The notes beneath the pieces were generated by a model. The model searched no databases. It saw only the letters and a program-made list of their open reading frames with translations, and was not told the DNA's origin. Of a stretch of DNA of 64,000 nt, positions 42,211-51,822 are shown piece after piece. Location of the stretch: the NCBI GenBank assembly GCA_009360345.1, contig SPDP01000001.1, positions 186,001-250,000 of the forward strand, read 5' to 3'. Both the position numbers and the translations under genes were made by a program. Source of the DNA: Alcaligenaceae bacterium SAGV5. GTDB lineage: Bacteria > Pseudomonadota > Gammaproteobacteria > Burkholderiales > Burkholderiaceae_B. Every line of letters begins with the position of its first letter. Position 1 is the stretch's first letter.

Positions 42211-43750
42211 GGAAACGCCCCTGGCCGCCCCGGCCACCGTGATACGCGGGGTGACGATCCTCGATCCGGAAGCGGCCGACCGGCCATTCCAGGCGGACCT
42301 GTCCATCGTGGGCAAGCACATCGGGCGCATCATTCCGCACGGCACGGCGCCCCCGCCGCCAGCCACGGCGCGCGTCGTCGACGGCTCGCGCTGGCTGGCC
42401 GTGCCGGGCCTGGTCAACGCGCACTACCATTCGCACGACGTCCTGCTCAAGGGGAGCTTCGACGTCATGTCGCTGGAGCGCTGGACCTTCCGCGCGCTGC
42501 CGCGCTACTTCCCGCCGCGCTCGGACGACGAGCTGCGCCTGCGCACGCTGGTGGGCGCGGCCGAATGCCTGCTGGGCGGCATCACGACGGTGCAGGACAT
42601 GCTGAGCCTGTGGCCGCTGGACCGGCGCCAGATCGAGGTCGTGCGGCGCGCCTACGAGGACGCCGGCCTGCGCGTCGTGCTGGGCATGCAGGTCGCCGAC
42701 GTAGGCGCGCTCGACACCATGCCGTTCCTGCGCGACATCCTGCCTGCCGAGGCCGCCGCGCTGGCCGCCGGGCCGCCGCCGCCGGCCGGCATGCGCGACG
42801 CCGTGGCCGAAATGGCGGACATCCTGGCCGCCCATCCCGCGCGGGACGACGACAGGCTGGGCTGGGCCGTCTGCCCGTCCAGCCCGGAGCGCTGCGGCCC
42901 GGCGCTGCTGACGGCCCTGCGCGACCTGGCCAGCGAGCACGGACGACGCATGTTCTCGCATGTGGCCATCTCGCGCATGGAAGCGGTGGCGGCCCGCGAA
43001 CTGTTCAAGGCGGATGGCGGCTCGCCCATCCGCTACCTGGCGCGCCTGGGCCTGCTGGGCCCACAACTGACGCTAGCGCACGGCGTCTGGCTGGACCGCC
43101 GCGACATGGCCATGCTGGCGAAGTCGGGCACGCGCATGGTGCTCAACCCCATGAGCAACCTGAAGACCAAGAACGGCATCGCGCCGCTGCGCCGCTACCT
43201 GGACCACGGCGTGGGCGTCGCGCTGGGCTGCGACAACTGCTCGTGCTCGGACGCGCAGAACATGTTCCAGGCCATGAAGCTGGCCGTGCTGCAGGCGGCC
43301 GTCACCGACCATGACGAAGGCCCGCCCCACGCCGCCGACGCGCTGCGCGCCGCCACGCTGGGCGGCGCGCGGGCCCTGGGCCTGGAACAGGACATCGGCC
43401 GGCTGGCCGAGGGCCGCAAGGCCGACATCACCTTCCTGGACCTGCGCGATCCGGTCTACCTGCCGCTCAACGACGCCGCGCGCCAGGTGGTGTTCGGCGA
43501 AAGCGGACGCGGCGTGGCCGCCGTCATGGTGGACGGACGCATGCTGGTCGAGAATGGCCGCCTGGCTTCCATCGACCTCGAAACCGTCCGGCGCGAATTG
43601 GCCGGTCACCTGCCCGTGCTGGAGCGCGATGCCCGCGTAGCGGCCGCGCGCGCCGCGCGCCTGGACCCCTACCTGCGCCTGGCCCACGAACGGGCGCTGG
43701 GCGTGAAGCTGGGCATGCGCCGTTTCGCGGAACTTGCCTCACGAGGCTAG
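42203..43750 (+). CDS. Amidohydrolase (TrzN/AtzB-like, chlorohydrolase-type) family protein
   Basis: The 515 aa protein starts at a GTG preceded by AGGGAG. The metal-dependent hydrolase barrel shows VPGLVNAHYHSHDVLLKGSF with the HxH pair, MFSHVAISRMEA and LAHGVWLDRRD with the further His ligands, and GVALGCDNCSCSDAQNMFQAM with the Asp. The C-terminal composite domain has GRKADITFLDL. Members deaminate or dechlorinate rings and hydrolyse cyclic amides. It sits between the carboxylesterase and a branched-chain-amino-acid-type importer, suggesting breakdown of an imported amide or N-heterocycle. The substrate is unknown. Confidence 0.88.
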   Translation: MAEETPLAAPATVIRGVTILDPEAADRPFQADLSIVGKHIGRIIPHGTAPPPPATARVVDGSRWLAVPGLVNAHYHSHDVLLKGSFDVMSLERWTFRALPRYFPPRSDDELRLRTLVGAAECLLGGITTVQDMLSLWPLDRRQIEVVRRAYEDAGLRVVLGMQVADVGALDTMPFLRDILPAEAAALAAGPPPPAGMRDAVAEMADILAAHPARDDDRLGWAVCPSSPERCGPALLTALRDLASEHGRRMFSHVAISRMEAVAARELFKADGGSPIRYLARLGLLGPQLTLAHGVWLDRRDMAMLAKSGTRMVLNPMSNLKTKNGIAPLRRYLDHGVGVALGCDNCSCSDAQNMFQAMKLAVLQAAVTDHDEGPPHAADALRAATLGGARALGLEQDIGRLAEGRKADITFLDLRDPVYLPLNDAARQVVFGESGRGVAAVMVDGRMLVENGRLASIDLETVRRELAGHLPVLERDARVAAARAARLDPYLRLAHERALGVKLGMRRFAELASRG

Positions 43751-43885
43751 GGAACACCCCCAGGCGGACGTGCGCCAGGACTCAACCGGTCATGCGCTGA
43801 CGCGCAAGCGCCCGCCCGCGAACCCTTCCACTATGCCCCTGCACAACACCAAGACGTTCCGACAACCTCCCGCCTGGGGAATCCC

Positions 43886-45121
43886 ATGAAACGCATCCAT
43901 TCCAGAATCGCCCTGGCCACGCTCGCCGCTGGCCTGGCATTGACCGGCGCCGGTGCCGGCGCGGCCGAACCCACCATAAGGATCGGCGTGATGAGCCCGA
44001 ACACCGGTCCCTACGCCGCCATCGGCGAGGACGTCCGCAACGGCTTCCAGCTCTACCTGGACGAAGTCGGGGCCAACGTGGGCGGCGCCCGGCTCGAACT
44101 GGTCTTCGAGGATTCCCAGGCCAAGCCCGACGTGGGCCTGACCAAGGCCAGGAAGCTGGTGGAAAGCGACAAGGTGGCCTTCCTGGGCGGCGTGGTCTCG
44201 TCCAGCGTGGCCTACGCCCTGCGCGACTACATGGTGGAAAAGAACATTCCCTACGTCGTCTCGGTGGCCAGCGCCGACGGCCTGACGCAACAACTGGCCG
44301 CGCCCAACATCTTCCGCACCAACAGCTCCGGCAGCCAGGCCAGCCACCCCTTCGGCAAGTGGCTGTACGACAAGGGCTATCGCCGCCTGATCCTGGTCGC
44401 CACCGGCTACGCCGCGGGCTTCGAGCAGACCGGCGGCATCGCCCGCACCTTCACCCAGGCCGGCGGCAAGATCGTGCAGACGCTGTATCCGCCGCTGGGC
44501 ACCGCCGACTTCGCGCCCTTCCTGTCCAGCATGAAGGTCAAGGACGCCGACGCCGTGGCCGCGGTGTTCGCCGGCTCGGAAGCCATCAAGTTCGTCAAGC
44601 AGTACGACGAGTACGGCCTGAAGGGCACGCTGCCCCTGGTCAGCTCCAGCATGCTGACCGACGACATGATCCTGGAGGCGCAGGGCAAGTCGGCCCTGGG
44701 CATCCTGTCGTCCTCGCACTACTCGGCCCGCGTGAAGACGCCCGAGAACGAGGCCTTCGTCAAGGCCTACCAGAAGCGCTTCGGCCGCACGCCCACCTTC
44801 TATTCGGAAGGTTCGTACGTGGCCGCGCGCGCCATCGGCGAGACCATCAAGGCGCTGGGCGGCGACGTCTCGGACAAGGCCAAGGTGAACAAGACGCTGG
44901 CGGGCGTGAAGTTCGCCGCGCCGCGCGGGCCGTTCCGCTTCGACGACTATCGCAGCCCCGTGCACGACATCTACGTGTTCGAGGTCAAGCGGGTGGACGG
45001 CAAGCTGGTCAACGAACCCGTCACGAAGGTGCCGGCCATCTCCCAGTTCTACACCTGGGAGCCGAAGGCATTCCTTGAGATGAAGCCCTACCGGGACATC
45101 GCCAACGAGTGGGCGAAGTAG
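43886..45121 (+). CDS. ABC transporter periplasmic binding protein (branched-chain amino acid/amide type)
   Basis: The 411 aa protein has a signal peptide MKRIHSRIALATLAAGLALTGAGAGA. The Peripla_BP_6 fold follows: IRIGVMSPNTGPYAAIGEDVRNGFQLYLDEVGANVGGARLELVFEDSQAKPDVGLTKARKLVESDKV, and FLGGVVSSSVAYALRDYMVEKNIPYV. The family captures branched-chain amino acids, but many members bind amides, urea or aromatic acids. It is the first of five genes (binding protein, two permeases, two ATPases). GGGGAA lies before the ATG. The neighbouring hydrolases hint that the ligand is not simply leucine. Confidence 0.92.
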   Translation: MKRIHSRIALATLAAGLALTGAGAGAAEPTIRIGVMSPNTGPYAAIGEDVRNGFQLYLDEVGANVGGARLELVFEDSQAKPDVGLTKARKLVESDKVAFLGGVVSSSVAYALRDYMVEKNIPYVVSVASADGLTQQLAAPNIFRTNSSGSQASHPFGKWLYDKGYRRLILVATGYAAGFEQTGGIARTFTQAGGKIVQTLYPPLGTADFAPFLSSMKVKDADAVAAVFAGSEAIKFVKQYDEYGLKGTLPLVSSSMLTDDMILEAQGKSALGILSSSHYSARVKTPENEAFVKAYQKRFGRTPTFYSEGSYVAARAIGETIKALGGDVSDKAKVNKTLAGVKFAAPRGPFRFDDYRSPVHDIYVFEVKRVDGKLVNEPVTKVPAISQFYTWEPKAFLEMKPYRDIANEWAK

Positions 45122-45136
45122 CGAGCGGGCCGTTCC

Positions 45137-45991
45137 ATGTCTTTCTACTCGATCCAGATACTGAACGCGCTGTCGCTGGCGATGCTGCTGTTCCTGATCG
45201 CCGCGGGCCTGTCCATCATCTTCGGGCTGATGCGCATCATCAACCTGGCCCACGGCTCGTTCTACCTGCTGGGCGGCTACTGCGGGCTGAGCGTGCTGGC
45301 CCGCACCGGCAGCTTCTGGCTGGCGTTGCTGGGCGCCGCCGCCGTGGTGGGCCTGGTCGGCATCGTGCTGCAGCGGCTGTTGCTGCAACGCGTGCAGGAC
45401 AACGAGCTGGGCCAGGTGCTGATGAGCTTCGGCGTGCTGCTGGTGATCTCGGACTTCGCCCTGTGGTTCTGGGGCGGACTGCCGCAGACCCTGGAGCGGC
45501 CGGAGTTCCTGGACGGCGCGCTGCGCTACGGCGGCATGGTGTTCCCCAAGTACCGCGTGGCGCTGATCGCCTGCGGCGCCGCCGTCGCGCTGGCCCTGTG
45601 GCTGCTGATCGAGAAGACCCGCATCGGCGCCATCATCCGCGCCGGCGTGGACGACCCGGGCATGGTGCGCGCCCAGGGCATCGACATCCGGCTGGTGTTC
45701 ACGCTGGTGTTCGCCGCCGGCGCGGCCCTGGCCGGGGTCGCGGGCGTGCTGGGCGGCGCCATGCTGGGCATCTATCCCGGCGCCGACTTCGAGGTCATGC
45801 TGCAAGCCTTCGCCGTGGTCGTGATCGGCGGCCTGGGCAGCCTGAAGGGCGCGCTGTACGGCAGCCTGCTGATCGGCTTCGCCGATACGCTGGGCAAGGC
45901 CTTCATTCCCGAGCTGGCCATGTTCACGATGTTCGTTCCCATGGTGGCCATGCTGGTCATCCGGCCCAACGGCCTGTTCGGCCGCGCATGA
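45137..45991 (+). CDS. ABC transporter permease, LivH type
   Basis: The 284 aa membrane protein has the LivH pattern SFYSIQILNALSLAMLLFLIAAGLSIIFGLMRIINLAHGSFYLLGGY, the mid-loop AIIRAGVDDPGMVRAQGIDIRLVFTLVFAAGAALAGVAGVLGG and the C-terminal GLGSLKGALYGSLLIGFADTLGKAF. About eight hydrophobic segments are visible. It forms the membrane channel with the LivM-type partner, whose start overlaps its stop (ATGA). Confidence 0.92.
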   Translation: MSFYSIQILNALSLAMLLFLIAAGLSIIFGLMRIINLAHGSFYLLGGYCGLSVLARTGSFWLALLGAAAVVGLVGIVLQRLLLQRVQDNELGQVLMSFGVLLVISDFALWFWGGLPQTLERPEFLDGALRYGGMVFPKYRVALIACGAAVALALWLLIEKTRIGAIIRAGVDDPGMVRAQGIDIRLVFTLVFAAGAALAGVAGVLGGAMLGIYPGADFEVMLQAFAVVVIGGLGSLKGALYGSLLIGFADTLGKAFIPELAMFTMFVPMVAMLVIRPNGLFGRA

Positions 45992-46956
45992 GACAAGCCA
46001 TGATCACTTCCCGATTCTCCTCCCCCTGGCTTGCCACGGCGCTGGGCACGGCCGGGCTCCTCGTGCTCGGACAGGGGCTGTCGTCGTACGGCGCCGGCCT
46101 CGTCATCGACTGCCTGGTGTTCGCCATCCTGGCGCTCGGCCTGAACCTGCTGCTGGGCTACGCGGGGCTGCCGTCGCTGGGGCATGCCGCGTACTTCGGC
46201 GTGGGAGCCTACACCGCCGGGCTCGTATACCTGCACGTATCCACCAACTTCTGGCTGGCGGCCGCCGCCGCGATCGTGGCCGCCATGGCCGTGGCCGCGG
46301 TGTACGCGCTGCTCGCGCTGCGGACCACGGGCGTCTACTTCCTGATCATCACGCTCGCGCTGGGCCAGATCACCTGGGCCGCGGCCTTCTCGTGGCGTTC
46401 GGTCACGGGGGGCGACGACGGGCTGCGCGGCATCGGCCGGCCGGACCTGGGCCTGCCGGGCCTGTCCATCGCCGACACCGGCGGCTACTACCTGCTGGTC
46501 GTCCTGGCCACCGCCGCGGCGCTCTGCCTGATGGCCGTCCTGGCGCGATCGCCCTTCGGCCACGCGCTGCGGGGCATCCAGCAGAACGGCCCGCGCATGG
46601 CGGCCCTGGGCTACAACGTCTGGCTGTACAAGTACCTGGCCTTCATCATCTCGGCGGGCTTCGCCGGCTACGCGGGCGTACTGTTCGCCTTCTACAAGGG
46701 CTTCGTCAGCCCCGAGTCGGTCGGCATCGTGATCTCGGCCGAAATCACGCTGATGGTCATCATCGGCGGCGCCGGCACGCTGGCCGGCCCGGTCCTGGGC
46801 GCCTTCATCGTCATGCTGCTCAGCCACCTGGTCAGCGGCTTCACCGACCGCTGGATCACCTGGCTCGGCCTGCTGTACGTGGCGGCCGTGCTGTTCGCGC
46901 CGCGCGGCATCGTCGCCCTGGCCCACGACCTCGTGCGCACCCGGAGGGCCTCATGA
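45988..46956 (+). CDS. ABC transporter permease, LivM type
   Basis: The protein is 322 aa from ATG 45988, which overlaps the LivH stop; an internal ATG at 46000 is possible. LivM motifs are LVFAILALGLNLLLGYAGLPSLGHAAYFGVGAYTAGLVYL, FLIITLALGQITWAAAFSW, GGDDGLRGIGRPDL and SAEITLMVIIGGAGTLAGPVLGAFIVMLL. About nine hydrophobic segments are present. Its stop overlaps the LivG-type ATPase start (ATGA). Confidence 0.92.
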   Translation: MRQAMITSRFSSPWLATALGTAGLLVLGQGLSSYGAGLVIDCLVFAILALGLNLLLGYAGLPSLGHAAYFGVGAYTAGLVYLHVSTNFWLAAAAAIVAAMAVAAVYALLALRTTGVYFLIITLALGQITWAAAFSWRSVTGGDDGLRGIGRPDLGLPGLSIADTGGYYLLVVLATAAALCLMAVLARSPFGHALRGIQQNGPRMAALGYNVWLYKYLAFIISAGFAGYAGVLFAFYKGFVSPESVGIVISAEITLMVIIGGAGTLAGPVLGAFIVMLLSHLVSGFTDRWITWLGLLYVAAVLFAPRGIVALAHDLVRTRRAS

Positions 46957-47702
46957 GATCCGCGGCCGTGCAGCTCGATGGCATAGGCATTTCTTTCGGC
47001 GGCCTGCGCGCCGTGTCCGACGTCTCGATCGACATCGCGGTGGGCGAGCGCCGCGTGCTGCTGGGACCGAATGGCGCGGGCAAGACCACCCTGTTCAACA
47101 TGATAGGCGGGCAGTTGACGCCGACCCATGGCAAGGTGCGGCTGTTCGGCGAGGACGTGACCGCCCTGCCGCCGCACCGGCGCGCGCACAAGGGCCTGGC
47201 GCGCACCTTCCAGATCACGTCGCTGTTCCAGGATGCCAGCGTCGAGGAGAACGTCCACCTGGCGGTGCGGGCGCTCTCGTCCACCCGCTACGGGATGATG
47301 CGCGACGCGGCGGCGCCCGGGCCGATCTGGGAACGCGTGCGCGCGCTGCTGGACGACTGGCGCTTCACCTCCGATCGCCGCACGCGCGTCTGCGACCTGT
47401 CCTACGGCGACCAGCGCAAGCTCGAACTGGCCATGGCGGTGGCCGGCGAGCCCCGGGTGCTGCTGCTGGACGAGCCGACCTCGGGCCTGTCCGCGATGGA
47501 GACCGAAAGCGTCGTGACGCTGATCAAGGAACTGCCGTCCGACGTCACCGTGATCGTGGTCGAACACGACATGGACGTGGCGTTCGAGGTGGCCGATCGC
47601 TTCACCATCCTGCAGAACGGTCAGATGGTCCTGACCGGCACGGCCGAGGAAGTGCGCAACAACGCCGAGATCCGGCGCATCTATTTCGGTGAAGGCGAAT
47701 GA
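46953..47702 (+). CDS. ABC transporter ATPase, LivG type
   Basis: The 249 aa ATPase has Walker A LGPNGAGKTTLFNMIGG, the Liv-specific KGLARTFQITSLFQDASVEENV, signature LSYGDQRKLELAMAVAG (a normal Liv variant), Walker B LLLDEPTSGLSAMET and the H-loop VVEHDMDVAFEVADRF. CGGAGGG lies upstream of the ATG. It overlaps the LivM gene before it and the LivF gene after it by four bases each. Confidence 0.93.
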   Translation: MRSAAVQLDGIGISFGGLRAVSDVSIDIAVGERRVLLGPNGAGKTTLFNMIGGQLTPTHGKVRLFGEDVTALPPHRRAHKGLARTFQITSLFQDASVEENVHLAVRALSSTRYGMMRDAAAPGPIWERVRALLDDWRFTSDRRTRVCDLSYGDQRKLELAMAVAGEPRVLLLDEPTSGLSAMETESVVTLIKELPSDVTVIVVEHDMDVAFEVADRFTILQNGQMVLTGTAEEVRNNAEIRRIYFGEGE

Positions 47703-48427
47703 CCACGACGCATCCCCGCTTGCTCGACGTCGCGGACGTCCACACCTACTACGGTCCGAGCTACATCCTCCAGGGCGTGACCCTGGGCGCCGCCCGGGGC
47801 GAGGTGGTCGCCATCCTGGGACGCAACGGCGTCGGCAAGACCACCCTGGTCAGCACGCTGGCGGGCTTCGTGGCGCCACGGCAGGGAAAGATAAGTATCG
47901 GCGGCATCGATATCACGGGCACCGCCCCGGAGCGCATCAGCCGGCAAGGCATCGCGCTGGTCCCGCAGGGGCGGCGCATCTTCCGCTCGCTGACGGTGCA
48001 CGAAACCCTGGAACTGGGCGCCAACCTGCGCCGCTACGACCGGGAAGGGGTGTCATGGACGAAGGACGAGGTCTACGCCGCCTTTCCGCGCCTGGCCGAG
48101 CGCCGCCACAACCGGGCCGGCGGCCTGTCGGGCGGCGAGCAGCAGATGCTGGCGGTGGGACGCGCCCTGGTGGGCTATCCGCGCGTCGTGCTGCTGGACG
48201 AGCCGACCGAGGGGCTGTCGCCGCTGCTGGTCAAGGAACTCCACGCCGTGCTGGTCGAGGTCAAGCGGCGGGGCTCGACCCTGCTGCTGATCGAGCAGCG
48301 CCTGAAGTTCGCCATGGCGCTGGCCGACCGCGTGTTGCTGGTGAACAAGGGGCGCATCGTGTTCGAGTCCACGCCCGAAGCCCTCCAGGCCGCCGAGGAG
48401 GTCCGCGACCGCTACCTCGGTGTCTGA
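47699..48427 (+). CDS. ABC transporter ATPase, LivF type
   Basis: The 242 aa ATPase has DVADVHTYYGPSYILQGVTLGAARGEVVAILGRNGVGKTTLVSTLAGF, RISRQGIALVPQGRRIFRSLTVHETLEL, signature LSGGEQQMLAVGRALVG, Walker B VVLLDEPTEGLSPLLV and LLIEQRLKFAMALADRVLLVNKG. It pairs with the LivG-type ATPase. It is the last gene of the five-gene importer; the AraC regulator begins 131 bp later. Confidence 0.93.
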   Translation: MTTTHPRLLDVADVHTYYGPSYILQGVTLGAARGEVVAILGRNGVGKTTLVSTLAGFVAPRQGKISIGGIDITGTAPERISRQGIALVPQGRRIFRSLTVHETLELGANLRRYDREGVSWTKDEVYAAFPRLAERRHNRAGGLSGGEQQMLAVGRALVGYPRVVLLDEPTEGLSPLLVKELHAVLVEVKRRGSTLLLIEQRLKFAMALADRVLLVNKGRIVFESTPEALQAAEEVRDRYLGV

Positions 48428-48558
48428 TCCCCCGCTTGGCAACCCGGGAATACGAGGCCCCGCCCGGCGGCCGCCGGCATGCAGTCTGTGTTACGTTGGA
48501 CGAGCATGGTCCGATGCGCCCGTCGCAGCCGGGCGGGAACCTGGAGGAACGCCATTCA

Positions 48559-49578
48559 ATGGGTACGCATATCGGACACCCGCCGCAGGACATGTGGGGC
48601 GCCATGCCGGGCGGGCCGTTCGGTAGCCAGGATGTCGTCAGCTCGGACAACGTCGAGCAGTACACCCGGCTGGTCAGCAGCCAGATCGCCCGGGTCGAGA
48701 TCGGCACCTCCAGCCGCAACCGCTTCCAGCACCAGATCGCGCGCACCAGCGTCGGCCCGCTCAACTTCATCTACATCCGCTCCGATCCGCTCGAGATCCA
48801 TCGCACGGCCCGGTGCATAGAGCGCGACAACCAGAACGAATACCTGGTCGGGATCAACCTGGTGGGCAACGCCGTCGTCAGCCATCCGCACCAGCGGACG
48901 GTGGTGGACGCCGAAAGCCTGTTCCTGCTGGACAAGGCCATTCCCTACCGGTCCACCCACCACGACACCACGGCACGCCTGCTGGTGTCCGTCCCGCGCC
49001 GCCTGCTGGAGAGCCGGCTGCCCGACCCCAGCCATTTCCTGTCGGTCACACCCAGCATCCGCAACGGCATCGGGCGGCTGGCGGCCCACCAGCTGGGCCT
49101 GCTGGCGCAGGAAGGCCTGCTGCTGAACAACCATACGCGCATCCAGGCCATCGACATGGCGCTGGACCTGGTGGGGCTGGCGTTCCAGGGCGGCGAGACG
49201 GCGCCCGACCCCGAGGGCGGCGCGCCGCCCCAGAGCGCAGCCATCCTGCTGTCGCGCGCCAAGGCCTACCTGCGCTGCAACCTGGACGATCCCAACATGG
49301 ATCCGGCCACGGTCGCCAAGGCCATGAACATTTCCAAGCGCTACCTGCACAAACTGTTCTCGACCGCCGACACCACCTTCGGCACCTGGGTCCGGGAAGA
49401 ACGGCTGACGCGGGCCAACGCGATGCTGGTGGACCCGCGATTCGACCACATATCCATTACCGAGATCGCGCTGCGCCAGGGCTTCAACGACATTCCGCAT
49501 TTCAGCCGCCAGTTCCGGGCGCGGTACGGCTATCCGCCGCGCATGGCGCGCACCGAAGCCATACGCATGACGCAGTAA
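48559..49578 (+). CDS. AraC-family transcriptional regulator
   Basis: The protein is 339 aa from ATG 48559 (GGAGG about 13 bases upstream); ATGs at 48592 and 48604 are alternatives. The N-terminal half (about 30-210) resembles the cupin-like AraC-binding domain (SQIARVEIGTSS...VGINLVGNAVVSHPHQRTVVDAESLFLLD). The C-terminal 100 residues hold two helix-turn-helix units: MDPATVAKAMNISKRYLHKLFSTADTTFGTWVREERLTRA and ITEIALRQGFNDIPHFSRQFRARYGYPPR. It lies between the importer operon and leuCD and could control either. The effector is unknown. Confidence 0.88.
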   Translation: MGTHIGHPPQDMWGAMPGGPFGSQDVVSSDNVEQYTRLVSSQIARVEIGTSSRNRFQHQIARTSVGPLNFIYIRSDPLEIHRTARCIERDNQNEYLVGINLVGNAVVSHPHQRTVVDAESLFLLDKAIPYRSTHHDTTARLLVSVPRRLLESRLPDPSHFLSVTPSIRNGIGRLAAHQLGLLAQEGLLLNNHTRIQAIDMALDLVGLAFQGGETAPDPEGGAPPQSAAILLSRAKAYLRCNLDDPNMDPATVAKAMNISKRYLHKLFSTADTTFGTWVREERLTRANAMLVDPRFDHISITEIALRQGFNDIPHFSRQFRARYGYPPRMARTEAIRMTQ

Positions 49579-49692
49579 CCCCCGCCATCGGCGACGGCAG
49601 CCCTCTCCAATCGTCATCCCACGCCCCATCCGGCGCTCCTATCATGAAAGCCCGCCGGCCCTGGGCCGGCCCGCGATGATGGATGACCAAGC

Positions 49693-51093
49693 ATGCCGCG
49701 CACGCTCTACGACAAACTCTGGGACACGCACGCCTTCGCCGCCGAACCCGACGGCACGAGCCTTCTGTACATCGACCGGCACCTGATCAACGAGGTGTCG
49801 AGCCCGCAGGCCTTCGAGGGCCTGCGGCTGGCCGGCCGCGCGCCGTGGCGGGCCGACTCCTGTCTGGCGATCGCCGACCACAACGTGCCCACCACCGATC
49901 GCAGCCAGGGCATCGACGACCCGTTTTCGCGCGCCCAGGTGGGCGCGCTGGAAGACAATGCCCGCACCTTCGGCCTGACCTTCTTCGGCATGCAGGACCG
50001 GCGCCAGGGCATAGAACACGTGGTCGGCCCGGAACAAGGCGCGACGCTGCCCGGCATGACGGTGGTGTGCGGCGATTCCCACACCAGCACGCACGGTGCC
50101 TTCGGCTGTCTGGCGCACGGCATCGGCACCTCGGAAGTCGAACACGTGCTGGCCACGCAGACGCTGATCGCGCGCAAGATGAAATCCATGCTGGTGCGCG
50201 TGGAAGGCACGCTGCAGCCCGGCGTGGTGGCCAAGGACATCGTGCTGGCGCTGATCGGCCGGATAGGCGCGGCCGGCGCCACCGGCCACGCCATCGAGTA
50301 CGCGGGCTCGACCATACGCGCGCTGTCGATGGAGGGCCGCATGACCATCTGCAACATGTCCATCGAGGCCGGCGCGCGGGCCGGCATGATCGCGGTGGAC
50401 GACACCACCATCGACTACCTGCGCGGCCGTCCGTTCTCGCCGTCGGGCGCGCAGTGGGACCAGGCCGTGGCCTGGTGGCGCACGCTGAGCTCGGACGAGG
50501 GCGCGGTGTTCGACACGGTGGTGGAGATCGATGCGGCATCCATCCTGCCGCAGGTCACCTGGGGTACCTCGCCCGAGATGGTCGTGGCCGTGGACGGCAA
50601 GGTGCCGGACCCCGACGCCGAAACCGATCCGGTCCGCCGCGAAGGCATGCGCAAGGCGCTGGCCTACATGGGGCTGGCGGCCAATACGCCCATCGCCGAC
50701 ATCCCCCTGGACAAGGTGTTCATCGGCTCGTGCACCAACTCGCGCATCGAGGACCTGCGCGCCGCCGCCGCCGTGATCAGGGGCCGCCGCAAGGCGGCGA
50801 ACATCCGGCTCGCCATGGTGGTGCCCGGTTCCGGACTGGTAAAGGCGCAGGCGGAACAGGAAGGCCTGGACCGCGTCTTCATCGACGCCGGTTTCGAATG
50901 GCGCGAATCCGGCTGTTCCATGTGCATGGCCATGAACGCCGACCGGCTCTCGCCGGGCGAACGCTGCGCCTCGACCTCCAACCGCAATTTCGAAGGCCGG
51001 CAAGGCGCCGGCGGACGCACGCACCTCGTCAGCCCGGCGATGGCCGCGGCGGCGGCCATCGCCGGCCGCTTCGTCGACGTGCGCGCCCTGTAA
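49693..51093 (+). CDS. leuC: 3-isopropylmalate dehydratase large subunit family (LeuC-like)
   Basis: The 466 aa protein begins [49 protein letters not shown], the LeuC hallmark. It carries the 4Fe-4S ligands in [16 protein letters not shown] and [33 protein letters not shown]. With LeuD it isomerises 2- and 3-isopropylmalate, or performs related hydro-lyase reactions such as on (R)-2-methylmalate. No leuB or leuA is nearby, and local AraC and LysR genes flank the pair, so a dedicated catabolic role is possible. The gene symbol reflects the family, not proven function. Confidence 0.88.
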   Translation: MPRTLYDKLWDTHAFAAEPDGTSLLYIDRHLINEVSSPQAFEGLRLAGRAPWRADSCLAIADHNVPTTDRSQGIDDPFSRAQVGALEDNARTFGLTFFGMQDRRQGIEHVVGPEQGATLPGMTVVCGDSHTSTHGAFGCLAHGIGTSEVEHVLATQTLIARKMKSMLVRVEGTLQPGVVAKDIVLALIGRIGAAGATGHAIEYAGSTIRALSMEGRMTICNMSIEAGARAGMIAVDDTTIDYLRGRPFSPSGAQWDQAVAWWRTLSSDEGAVFDTVVEIDAASILPQVTWGTSPEMVVAVDGKVPDPDAETDPVRREGMRKALAYMGLAANTPIADIPLDKVFIGSCTNSRIEDLRAAAAVIRGRRKAANIRLAMVVPGSGLVKAQAEQEGLDRVFIDAGFEWRESGCSMCMAMNADRLSPGERCASTSNRNFEGRQGAGGRTHLVSPAMAAAAAIAGRFVDVRAL

Positions 51094-51103
51094 GGAATCC
51101 ACC

Positions 51104-51760
51104 ATGGAAAAATTCGATCGCCTGCAAGGCCTGGTCATGCCGCTGGACCGCGGCAACGTCGACACCGACGCCATCATTCCCAAGCAGTTCCTGAAGTCCA
51201 TCCGCCGCACCGGCTTCGGCCCCAACCTGTTCGACGAATGGCGCTACCTGGACCAGGGCGAGCCCGGCCAGGATTGCAGCGGCCGGCCGCTGAACCCGGA
51301 TTTCGTGCTGAACGAGGCGCGCTACCAGGGCGCGACCATCCTGCTGGCCCGCGCCAACTTCGGCTGTGGCTCGTCACGCGAACACGCGCCATGGGCCTTG
51401 CAGCAATACGGCTTTCGCGCGGTGATCGCTCCCAGCTTCGGCGATATCTTCTACAACAACGCGATGCAGAACGGCCTCTTGCCGGTGGTGCTGCGCGAGG
51501 AAGAAGTGGATGCGCTGTTCGCGCTGGCCACGCAGGAAAAGCCGGTACGACTCTTGGTCGACCTCGAGGCGCAGACCGTGTCCGGTCCGGACGGCGCGCC
51601 GTCGTTCGGCTTCGACATCGCGCCTTTCCGCAAGTACTGCCTGCTGAACGGGCTGGACGACATCGGCCTGACGCTGCGCAAGGCCGACCAGATCCGCGCC
51701 TTCGAGGATACACACCTGCGGGCGTATCCCTGGCTGTCGCCCGCGCGCCGGAGCGCCTGA
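51104..51760 (+). CDS. leuD: 3-isopropylmalate dehydratase small subunit family (LeuD-like)
   Basis: The 218 aa swivel-domain protein has [91 protein letters not shown] and a C-terminal [16 protein letters not shown] end ([17 protein letters not shown]). The length is normal for LeuD. It starts 10 bp after leuC, with AAGGAA before the ATG, so the two subunits are co-expressed. Confidence 0.9.
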   Translation: MEKFDRLQGLVMPLDRGNVDTDAIIPKQFLKSIRRTGFGPNLFDEWRYLDQGEPGQDCSGRPLNPDFVLNEARYQGATILLARANFGCGSSREHAPWALQQYGFRAVIAPSFGDIFYNNAMQNGLLPVVLREEEVDALFALATQEKPVRLLVDLEAQTVSGPDGAPSFGFDIAPFRKYCLLNGLDDIGLTLRKADQIRAFEDTHLRAYPWLSPARRSA

Positions 51761-51822
51761 ACGCGCGTTGCCCCCTGTCGCCCGCCGTGCCACAATCGGC
51801 GCAGCGACAGGAAGGCAAGACC

